A DNA stretch of 64,000 nucleotides from Yeguia hominis (GTDB lineage Bacteria > Bacillota > Clostridia > Oscillospirales > Acutalibacteraceae): contig NZ_JACRSN010000003.1 of NCBI RefSeq assembly GCF_014384705.1, positions 1 to 64,000 on the forward strand. Direction: 5' to 3'. Made by a program: the position numbers and the translations under genes. The notes under the pieces are model-generated. The model worked only from the letters and a program-made list of their open reading frames with translations, ran no database searches and was not told where the DNA came from. Below are positions 51,064 to 58,465 of this stretch, one piece after another (position 1 is the stretch's first letter; each line of letters begins with the position of its first letter).

Positions 51064-51641
51064 TAAAGATAAAGAAGGAAAGCATCCATTCTTATGAAAT
51101 ATCAAAACGATCGGAAGCTGTGCAAATTTCCGAGTTGTGAAAAAAACACGAAAAAACACAGATTGTGAGATAGAATAACAATTTAAATGCAAATTGACTA
51201 AAAAAGTTCTATTGAAAATCCGGCATCAACTGCGCAAAAGCAACAACAAAAATCGTATGGGAAAGGGTGTTTCAAAGAAAACGTTTAGAAAATATTACCA
51301 GTTTATTAAAAAAATCTTAAAATCGCAAATTTGTCCGATCTAAACAGCAAAAAAGTCAGTGAAATCTGAATTGAAACTGTGTATTATGATATTAAAGCTA
51401 AAAACAATACATTTAGTTTCATTTAATTGTACATTTTTGCGCGTGATCGTGACGGAAGGATGAATTGTCCGCATTTTTTTGCATGATTTTGTTCAAAATA
51501 GTGTGCCTTTTGGAACAGTACAAAAATAGAGGATTTCCTCCCCAAGGGGCGAAAATCCTCTGTAAAAATGACCGTTCTGTAATGTACAGTTTTTAGAAGG
51601 GCAAATTAAATGAAACTAAAAACAGAAAAGGAGAGACACAA
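51064..51641. other. AT-rich leader region of the sugar ABC operon
   Basis: About 580 bases with no gene. It contains a weak CcpA-like site AGAAAACGTTTAGA at 51276-51289. A 34-base hairpin lies at 51528-51561 (AGAGGATTT with AAAATCCTCT and inner CCCC/GGGG), and a second small stem CTGTAATGTACAG with a following TTTTT near 51575-51595. The promoter could not be fixed. The arrangement suggests a long structured 5' leader. Confidence 0.55.
51528..51595 (+). promoter_or_regulatory. Tandem hairpins in leader before the sugar-binding protein gene
   Basis: A long-arm hairpin (51528-51561) is followed by CTGTAATGTACAG and TTTTTAG, the latter resembling a small terminator. Together they may attenuate transcription into the operon. 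Confidence 0.4.
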
Positions 51642-53066
51642 ATGCAGAAAAAAGTTTTGGCACTCGTTATGGTCCTGGCACTTGTTCTGTGCATGATGGC
51701 CGGATGTTCCGGCAATGCTTCGTCGTCTACCCCGGATAGCTCCTCCAGCACAGCAGATTCCTCCTCCGAAATGCCGTCTTCGGATGATTCCTCTGATTCC
51801 TCCGAGCCGGCCGGTACGGGCCTTTTCATGGATGAAATTGAAGAGAATGCAACCATCACCTACTGGGAAATGCAGTGGGGCGGCACGTCGGACTATCAGG
51901 CTGTTGTACAAGAGCTTGTTGACCGCTTTAATTCGGAAAACGAGTACGGCATTAAAGTGGATATGCAGATGATCGCATGGGACGGCTACTATGAGACATT
52001 CCTGACGGCTGTTACGAGCGGCGCGGCTCCTGATGTTGCGACCGGTCCTTCTGCAAACCCGATCCAGTACGCGGTTATGGGCGAGAGCCTTGACCTCGAT
52101 CCGATCATGGAAGCCTGGAAAGCAGAAGACAGCTCCATCCTGACCGAAATTCCGGAGTATATGTGGACGTTCTATCAGTATGAAGGCGTTCAGTACGGCA
52201 TTCCGTTCGGCCTGGATTCCAAGCAGATTCTCTATCGCAGCGACTTCTTTGAGGAGGCCGGCATCACCGATCTGCCGACTACCTATGATGAGTTCGTGGA
52301 GACGGCGCAGACGCTGAAAGAGAAATTCCCGGATAAGATCCCGGTGCTCATGGGAGCGGGAGACCAGACGGGCGGACACGTTTCATTTACGCTTGCAGCA
52401 ACCAACGATTCCGGTCTGACCACAGCGGACACGAAAGCAGATATGCTCAGCGACAAAAATGTTCATATCTATGAATTCCTGAAAAAGCTTTATGACAACG
52501 GTCTTGTCAGTGAAGGCTCCGCAGGCTATAAAGATGCTGATATACAGAAAATCTGGCTCGCAGGCGAGAGCAGCATTTTGGTTGGTGTGTCCGGCAACTT
52601 CTGCGAAGGCACCGAGATTGAAGAGGTTACCCGCGTTCTGCCGAACGTTTCCGGTCCGGATGCAAACGGCAAGGGTAAATATATCAACTGTATCAATGGC
52701 ATCAACGGCTTTAGCCAGACCGAATATCCGAACGCTTCCCGCTATTTCCTCAAATGGTGGACAGAGAACAATCTTCCGCTCATGACGAAGGGCCAGCAGG
52801 GCAACTTCCCGGCGCGTTCCTCCTACTATGAGGATGAGTATTATTCCACCAGCCAGTGGAGAATGGATACCTATAAGTATACAGTTTCCAACGGCCAGAC
52901 TCCGGTTTATCCCTGTGAGAACCTGTATCCGCAGTTTGCACAGGTCGAAGGCGAGCAGATCGCTGGCGATGCTGTTGAGCTCGTTCTCTCCGGCAAGAGC
53001 GTAGAAGAAGCGCTGGAAACCTGCAACAAGAATCTGCAGGCGTGCATCGACGACTACGCAGAATAA
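51642..53066 (+). CDS. ABC sugar transporter substrate-binding lipoprotein
   Basis: A 474-residue extracellular solute-binding protein of the family 1/MalE type. The lipobox MAGC places Cys22 as the lipidated residue. A serine/aspartate-rich tether of about 35 residues follows, then the binding fold (TITYWEMQWGGTSDYQAVVQELVDRFN, YGIPFGLDSKQILYRSDFFEEAGI). It delivers an oligosaccharide or glycoside to the two permeases downstream. The ATG at 51642 follows AAGGAGAG. A stem-loop after the gene may stabilise this cistron. Confidence 0.93.
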   Translation: MQKKVLALVMVLALVLCMMAGCSGNASSSTPDSSSSTADSSSEMPSSDDSSDSSEPAGTGLFMDEIEENATITYWEMQWGGTSDYQAVVQELVDRFNSENEYGIKVDMQMIAWDGYYETFLTAVTSGAAPDVATGPSANPIQYAVMGESLDLDPIMEAWKAEDSSILTEIPEYMWTFYQYEGVQYGIPFGLDSKQILYRSDFFEEAGITDLPTTYDEFVETAQTLKEKFPDKIPVLMGAGDQTGGHVSFTLAATNDSGLTTADTKADMLSDKNVHIYEFLKKLYDNGLVSEGSAGYKDADIQKIWLAGESSILVGVSGNFCEGTEIEEVTRVLPNVSGPDANGKGKYINCINGINGFSQTEYPNASRYFLKWWTENNLPLMTKGQQGNFPARSSYYEDEYYSTSQWRMDTYKYTVSNGQTPVYPCENLYPQFAQVEGEQIAGDAVELVLSGKSVEEALETCNKNLQACIDDYAE

Positions 53067-53101
53067 GCATTTGCACATTCCTGTGTAGAATAAACCATGT
53101 T

Positions 53102-53137
53102 GTGATCGGCCAGTCAGATTTCTTTCTGGCCGATCAT
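53102..53137 (+). other. Intercistronic stem-loop after the binding-protein gene
   Basis: TGATCGGCCAG pairs with CTGGCCGATCA, without a T tract. Such structures often raise binding-protein mRNA relative to permease mRNA. Confidence 0.7.
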
Positions 53138-53178
53138 GCTATAAAAATCTGAGTTTTTCAGCGAAAGGGGAAGGCGCA

Positions 53179-54075
53179 GTGAAAAGAAAACATAACAGGC
53201 TGGAGAGCAACCGACTGGGTTATCTCATGACCATCCCCGCCTCCATCCTGATTTTAGTCGTCAGTATTTATCCGCTGTTTCAGGGTATTTTACTCGGTTT
53301 TCAGAATTACAACCTTCAAAAGCCTAAAAAACGCGCGTTTAACGGCTTTGACAACTATATCAAATTGTTCACTGAGGATACGGAATTCCATTCCGCAATT
53401 CTGTACACCTTTATTTATACATTTGCAACCGTCGCAATCGCTTATTTGCTGGGACTCTTCCTGGCGATGCTTCTGAATCGCCACATCAAAGGCCGCGGCG
53501 TTTTCCGTACCTTGGCGCTTCTGCCCTGGATTGTTGCGCCGTCGGTTGCTTCGACCAACTGGATCTGGCTGATGAACGATCAGGTCGGCTGGATCAACAA
53601 GTTCCTCAAGAGCATCGGTCTGATTGACAATTCAATTCTTTTTCTGGCCGACGAAAAGTTTGCACGGGTGACAGTTATTTTCACGGATATGTGGAGAGAT
53701 TATCCGTTTATGATGATCGTCATCCTGGCCGGCCTGCAGAGCATCCCGAAGGATCTTTATGAGTCTGCCTATATCGATGGCGCCGGGTTCTGGAAATCCT
53801 TCCGCTATATCACGATGCCGATGATCAAGGGCGTCAGTGCAATTTCGACTATTTTGATGTTTATTTGGGTCTTTAACCATTTTGATAACATTTATCTGAT
53901 TACCAACGGCGGCCCGAACAACGCGACCTTTACGCTGCCAATCCTGACCTATTACACGGCGTTTTACCGGAGTAATATCGGGTATGCTTCATCGATGGCG
54001 AGTATGATGCTGATTGTCCTGCTTGTTGTCGCGCTCATTTATCTGCGGGTAATGAAAACCAATAATGAGGAATAG
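53179..54075 (+). CDS. ABC sugar transporter permease, MalF-like
   Basis: A 298-residue inner-membrane permease with six helices. The EAA loop that contacts the ATPase is YESAYIDGAGFWKSFRYITMPMIK. It begins GTG at 53179, 5-8 bases after AAGGGGAAGG. It works with the next gene as a heterodimer. No ATPase gene is in the cluster, so a shared MsmX-type ATPase encoded elsewhere is expected. Confidence 0.93.
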   Translation: MKRKHNRLESNRLGYLMTIPASILILVVSIYPLFQGILLGFQNYNLQKPKKRAFNGFDNYIKLFTEDTEFHSAILYTFIYTFATVAIAYLLGLFLAMLLNRHIKGRGVFRTLALLPWIVAPSVASTNWIWLMNDQVGWINKFLKSIGLIDNSILFLADEKFARVTVIFTDMWRDYPFMMIVILAGLQSIPKDLYESAYIDGAGFWKSFRYITMPMIKGVSAISTILMFIWVFNHFDNIYLITNGGPNNATFTLPILTYYTAFYRSNIGYASSMASMMLIVLLVVALIYLRVMKTNNEE

Positions 54076-54089
54076 GAGGCAGGGCAAAG

Positions 54090-54947
54090 ATGAATGTGGA
54101 ACAGAAAAAGACAAAGAAAATTATTTTTCTCGATATTTTGACCTATCTTGTGCTAGTACTGCTTCTTTTTGTACTCTGCCTGCCCTTTATTTCGATGTTG
54201 GGCACGGCGATTAAAGAACGCCAGGCTGCGCTTACAACCATTTCGCTATTTCCCGCGAGTTTTGATCAGATCAGCTTCAGCAGCTTTGAAACCGTTCTGT
54301 TTAAGACGACGTTTATGCGCAACGTTCTCAACAGCTTGATCGTTGCCGGCAGTGTAACGCTGATCTGTATAATCGTGGCTTCCTTTGCCGGCTATGCGAT
54401 TTCCCGCTTTAAGGGACCGTATTTTAAGTTTTATTCCATTCTGCTGCTGTTATTACAGATGTTCCCGGTGATGCTGCTGCTCATGCCGCTCTATGTCATT
54501 TACAACAAGCTGCAGATGGTCAACACGCTCTGGTCGGTTGGCATCAGCTACACGACGATGAACCTCGCATTCTGCATCTGGATGCTCAAAGGCTTTTTTG
54601 ATTCCATTCCGCGAGATCTCGAGGGCGCCGCAATTGTAGACGGATGTACGCGCTTTGAGGCATTCATTAAAATCATCATGCCGCTTGCACTGCCGGGTAT
54701 TGCAACGGTCGCCATTTTCACCGTTCTCAACGCCTGGAACGAATATACACTCGCCAGCATCTTTCTGCGGAAAGATCAGGTTATGACGATAACGGTTGGC
54801 TTGCAGCGTTTTGTGCAGCAGAATGGTGCAGACTGGCCGAACCTGATGGCTGCTTCGACGATTGCGACCATTCCGACCGTGCTCTTCATGCTGTTCGCGC
54901 AGAAATATTTGATCGAAGGCATGACGGCTGGTGCGGTCAAAGGCTAA
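54090..54947 (+). CDS. ABC sugar transporter permease, MalG-like
   Basis: A 285-residue permease with six helices. The EAA loop is LEGAAIVDGCTRFEAFIKIIMPLALPG. N-terminal basic residues are followed by LVLVLLLFVLCLPFISMLGTAI. It lies 14 bases after the MalF-like gene; AGGAGGCAGGG precedes the ATG. Confidence 0.93.
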   Translation: MNVEQKKTKKIIFLDILTYLVLVLLLFVLCLPFISMLGTAIKERQAALTTISLFPASFDQISFSSFETVLFKTTFMRNVLNSLIVAGSVTLICIIVASFAGYAISRFKGPYFKFYSILLLLLQMFPVMLLLMPLYVIYNKLQMVNTLWSVGISYTTMNLAFCIWMLKGFFDSIPRDLEGAAIVDGCTRFEAFIKIIMPLALPGIATVAIFTVLNAWNEYTLASIFLRKDQVMTITVGLQRFVQQNGADWPNLMAASTIATIPTVLFMLFAQKYLIEGMTAGAVKG

Positions 54948-54962
54948 AGGAGGCGCTGCTCT

Positions 54963-55466
54963 ATGGAATATAACAACATTGCGCACGTTTCCTATAAGGT
55001 GCGGGATCTCGAAGCGTCTCTGCGGTTTTATTGTGACGAGCTGGGCTTTCAGCGGAAATTTACGATTCCGAACAGTGCGTTTATTGAGCTGTTAAAAGAG
55101 CAGGAAGGCACAGAGGCGCAGCGTGCGCGCTTGGCGGAAATTGCCGAAAAACCGTGGCTGACCTATCTTGAGGTGCGCCCCGGGCAGTTCCTGGAACTGT
55201 TCCCGGCGTACGATGACGTTCCCGCGCTCGATCAGAGCGACAACCATATTGGATATCTCCATTTGAGCCTGGAGGTTCCGGACCTCAAAGCGGCGAAGGC
55301 GGAGCTCATCGAAAAAGGGGTTCGCCTGATTACCGATATTGCCCTCGGGCCGGATTATACCTATCAGCTCTGGATTGCGGATCCGGACGGAAACCGCATT
55401 GAGCTGATGGAATACACCGACCGTTCCTTCCAGATTACAGGAGGAGAGGAGGCCTGCAGCAAATGA
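54963..55466 (+). CDS. VOC (glyoxalase-fold) family protein
   Basis: A 167-residue protein with two beta-alpha-beta-beta-beta modules. Possible metal ligands: His in NIAHVSYKVRDLEASL, Glu in FLELFPAY, His in GYLHLSLEVPD, Glu in NRIELMEY. VOC enzymes use a divalent metal for isomerisation, ring opening or elimination. Its place inside a sugar operon suggests a step on a sugar or keto-sugar. It overlaps the next gene by 4 bases. Confidence 0.85.
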   Translation: MEYNNIAHVSYKVRDLEASLRFYCDELGFQRKFTIPNSAFIELLKEQEGTEAQRARLAEIAEKPWLTYLEVRPGQFLELFPAYDDVPALDQSDNHIGYLHLSLEVPDLKAAKAELIEKGVRLITDIALGPDYTYQLWIADPDGNRIELMEYTDRSFQITGGEEACSK

Positions 55467-56323
55467 AACTGAGTTTGATTACGCTGTTTATGCTGCATCG
55501 CAACGAACATGCATCTTTGCGGGAAGTCTATACTGCAGTCAAACGCGCCGGATTTGAAGCGGTGGATCTCTGTTCCTATGACTTTGCGCATGGAACCGAA
55601 GAGGAAATCCGTGCACTGCTCAAGGAACTGGGGCTCAAAGTTGCCTGTTACATTGATTTTGTCCCGTCTCCGGCAATTGGGAACGCGGCTGCAGCCCAGC
55701 GTGCAAGAGAGCAGATTCGCCGCAATCTCGATTTGACCGAAAGACTGGGCGCCGGTGTTTACATGTTTGCACCCGGCGGATACGCAGACTTTATCCGCGG
55801 CGTTCCGCGTGAAAAAGTGGCGGAGGCTTTTGCGGAAGATCTTGCCTATGCGGTGGAACTTGCGGACAAAAAAGGAATCACAGTGGTGATTGAAGATGCA
55901 CCGGATATCACCTTCCCGATGTGCAGTGCCGAGGAAGTTCTTGCGCTGCTCGAAAAGGTGCCCGGCCTGCGGCATGTATTCGATACCGGAAACATGATTG
56001 CGCAGGGCGATGATCCGGTCGAATTCTATGATCAATTAGCGCCGTATCTTTCTCATGCGCATCTCAAAGACATGCGGTTTTCTGACGGGACGCCGACGCC
56101 GGGCTACGGTGTAGGAGATTTCTGTGCAAACGGCCGCTATATGGTTGGCGTATTGCACGGCGAGGGCATGGTCGATTTTGCGGCACTTTTGCCCCGCATC
56201 AAAAAAAGCGGATTCGACGGCTACATGGCGGTTGAATACGTCCCGCAGAAAGCGGATTCCGATTTTGCAGCGGAAATGATTCAATGTCGGGAATATCTTG
56301 AGCGTCTCTGGAACCAGTCCTGA
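55463..56323 (+). CDS. Sugar phosphate isomerase/epimerase family protein (TIM barrel)
   Basis: A 286-residue xylose-isomerase-like TIM barrel (AP endonuclease family 2 fold). Likely metal and acid residues are in TVVIEDAP, HVFDTGNM, SHAHLKDM and MAVEYVPQ. Such enzymes isomerise or epimerise free or phosphorylated sugars, keto-inositols or 3-keto-glycosides. The substrate is unknown. AGGAGAGGAGG precedes the ATG. It begins within the end of the VOC gene and is followed by a GC-rich hairpin. Confidence 0.87.
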   Translation: MKLSLITLFMLHRNEHASLREVYTAVKRAGFEAVDLCSYDFAHGTEEEIRALLKELGLKVACYIDFVPSPAIGNAAAAQRAREQIRRNLDLTERLGAGVYMFAPGGYADFIRGVPREKVAEAFAEDLAYAVELADKKGITVVIEDAPDITFPMCSAEEVLALLEKVPGLRHVFDTGNMIAQGDDPVEFYDQLAPYLSHAHLKDMRFSDGTPTPGYGVGDFCANGRYMVGVLHGEGMVDFAALLPRIKKSGFDGYMAVEYVPQKADSDFAAEMIQCREYLERLWNQS

Positions 56324-56340
56324 GACATCGAGTTTCCTAA

Positions 56341-56379
56341 GCGCCGCCGGCAGCAGGTCGGTTCTGTTCCGGCGGCGCC
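56341..56379 (+). other. Intercistronic hairpin, partial terminator
   Basis: GCGCCGCCGG pairs with CCGGCGGCGC. It is followed by CCTTCCCC rather than a T run, so it likely reduces rather than stops transcription. A second weaker hairpin (about 56470-56497) precedes the next gene. Confidence 0.6.
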
Positions 56380-56527
56380 CTTCCCCTTGCAAAAAGTCGG
56401 ATTTGTCCATGAAAATACTCGCAAAATACCCTTTTCTGGGTCGGCGCTGCCTGTTATGATTGTGATTAGCGGGGAGCGCATCTTTTTCGCGTCCCTTTTG
56501 TATCATTTCTGAAAAGGAGTCAAGAAA

Positions 56528-57268
56528 ATGAAAGTTTCTGTTTGCGTGGATTCGCTTTATTTTGGAAAAGACTTTTTAGAAAGCGTTCGTGCGGCGCAGA
56601 GGGCCGGCGCGAAAGCGGTCGAATTCTGGTCCTGGGAGGACAAAGACCTCGATGGACTTGTTCGGCTGCAGGAGGAAACCGGTCTGCAGGTTGCAGTATT
56701 CTGCACCCGTGCAACGCAGATTACGGATCCGAAGAACCGAGACGCCTTTGTCTGCGGCGTACGCGATTCCGCTGCGGCGGCGAAACGCCTGGGCTGCAAG
56801 ACCATGATTGCAACAGTCGGCGACGACACCGGCGCACCGCGTGCGGAACAGCACGCAGCCATCGTGGAAGCGCTCCGCGCAAGCCTGCCGGTGCTTGAAG
56901 AATCGGGTGTGACGCTGGTTGTGGAGCCGCTCAATATTTATGTCGATCACATCGGCTATTATTTGAGCTCCTCGAAAGAGGCGTTTGCGATCATCGAGGA
57001 AGTCGGAAGCCCTTATGTCAAGGTGCTGTTTGATATTTATCATCAGCAGATTAATGAAGGGGATATTCTCCGGCACATGCTGCCGAACCTTGAAAAAATC
57101 GGGCACATTCACTGTGCAGGCAGCAACGGACGGCACGAGCTGGATAACGGCGAACTGAACTATCCGTATTTATTTAAAAAGCTGGCAGAGGCTGGGTATG
57201 ACCGGTATGTCGGACTGGAATATTTTCCGGAGCGCGATCCGGCAGATAGCCTGAAAGATCTGCTGTAA
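56528..57268 (+). CDS. Hydroxypyruvate isomerase-like TIM-barrel protein
   Basis: A 246-residue protein of the hydroxypyruvate isomerase/AP endonuclease family 2 fold. Conserved metal-site motifs: TLVVEPLN, VLFDIYHQQ, GHIHCAGSNGRHEL and VGLEYFP, each supplying a Glu, Asp or His. True hydroxypyruvate isomerase is of this size, but in sugar operons such proteins often act on keto-sugars. AAAAGGAG precedes the ATG. The gene follows a 200-base gap with hairpins and is 17 bases from the oxidoreductase gene. Confidence 0.87.
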   Translation: MKVSVCVDSLYFGKDFLESVRAAQRAGAKAVEFWSWEDKDLDGLVRLQEETGLQVAVFCTRATQITDPKNRDAFVCGVRDSAAAAKRLGCKTMIATVGDDTGAPRAEQHAAIVEALRASLPVLEESGVTLVVEPLNIYVDHIGYYLSSSKEAFAIIEEVGSPYVKVLFDIYHQQINEGDILRHMLPNLEKIGHIHCAGSNGRHELDNGELNYPYLFKKLAEAGYDRYVGLEYFPERDPADSLKDLL

Positions 57269-57285
57269 AGAAGGAGGAGGATCCG

Positions 57286-58419
57286 ATGAGTATTGAAAAA
57301 ATGAAAGTTGCAGTGGTCGGCTGTGGATCGATCAGCAGCGTATATTTGGATTCCATCCGCAAGCATTTTTCTATTTTGGACGTGGTCGCCTGTACGGATC
57401 TCGATCTCGCAAGACGGGATGCCTGCGCAGAAAAATACGGTATCCGCGGATTGACGTTTGATGAAATCCTTGCAGACCCGGAGATCGAGATGGTGATCAA
57501 TCTCACGACACCGGCAGCGCACTATCCGATTACCAAGCAGGCGCTGCTTGCCGGAAAACATGTTTTTTCCGAGAAGATGATCGCGGTCACGCTGGAAGAG
57601 GGCAAAGAGCTCTGCGCATTGGCCGATGAGAAAGGCCTGCGGCTGGGTGTAGCACCGGATACGTTCCTTGGCGGCGCCATTCAAACGGCGCGGTATGTCA
57701 TGGAGACCGGATTGATCGGCGAGCCGCTTTCCTTTGTGGCGTCACTTAACCGGGATTATGGAATCTTCGGCGAACTGCTGCCGCATTTGCGCATGAAAGG
57801 CGCGGGAATTGCCTTTGATATGGGCGGATATTATCTGACGGCGCTGGCGAATTTCTTCGGCCCGGCGGAGTCTGTCGCAGCATTTTCGCGTTGCTACAAT
57901 CCGGAACGCGTGGATCGGCGCGTCACGAACCGGACGTTTGGAGAGCCGTATACGCTGGAAACCGAAAACGTTGTAACCGCATCGCTGCGCTATAAAAACG
58001 GCGTGCTGGGAACGTTCCATATGAATTCGGATTCGATTCTCGATGAGACCGTCCTCTTTGAGATATATGGAACGGACGGGATCCTCTATGTCGGCGATCC
58101 GAATATGTTTGACAGCAAGATTTCTGTCAAGAAAACGAAGGGCGAGACCTTTGAATTCCCGTATACCCACGGTTATACAGAGCAGTCGCGTGGAATCGGC
58201 GCGGCAGAGATGGCCTGGGCCATCCGTGGAAACCGGCCGCACCGTGCTTCGAAGGAAATGGCCTATCATGTGTTTGAAATGCTGCACGGCATTCTGCGTG
58301 CGGCGAAAGAAGAGCAGATTGTCCGGCTGGAATCGACATTCGAGCAGCCGAAGGCGCTTCCTGCGGGCTTTATCGGAAACGGTTTCTGGGGCCCGACCGA
58401 GGAAAGCGCGCTTGTCTGA
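57286..58419 (+). CDS. Gfo/Idh/MocA family oxidoreductase
   Basis: A 377-residue NAD(P)-dependent dehydrogenase. Rossmann motif VAVVGCGSISSVYLDSI, catalytic EK in FSEKMIAVT, and DMGGYYLTAL where many relatives have DxGxH; the Tyr variant is seen in glucose-fructose oxidoreductase-like members. Family enzymes oxidise sugars at C1, C2 or C3, or myo-inositol. Flanked by TIM-barrel isomerases and GH3, it may form a 3-keto intermediate. AAGGAGGAGG precedes the ATG at 57286. Confidence 0.92.
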   Translation: MSIEKMKVAVVGCGSISSVYLDSIRKHFSILDVVACTDLDLARRDACAEKYGIRGLTFDEILADPEIEMVINLTTPAAHYPITKQALLAGKHVFSEKMIAVTLEEGKELCALADEKGLRLGVAPDTFLGGAIQTARYVMETGLIGEPLSFVASLNRDYGIFGELLPHLRMKGAGIAFDMGGYYLTALANFFGPAESVAAFSRCYNPERVDRRVTNRTFGEPYTLETENVVTASLRYKNGVLGTFHMNSDSILDETVLFEIYGTDGILYVGDPNMFDSKISVKKTKGETFEFPYTHGYTEQSRGIGAAEMAWAIRGNRPHRASKEMAYHVFEMLHGILRAAKEEQIVRLESTFEQPKALPAGFIGNGFWGPTEESALV

Positions 58420-58465
58420 CACTGCACAATTGACCGAAAATGAAAGCAGAGAAGGGAGCAATACC

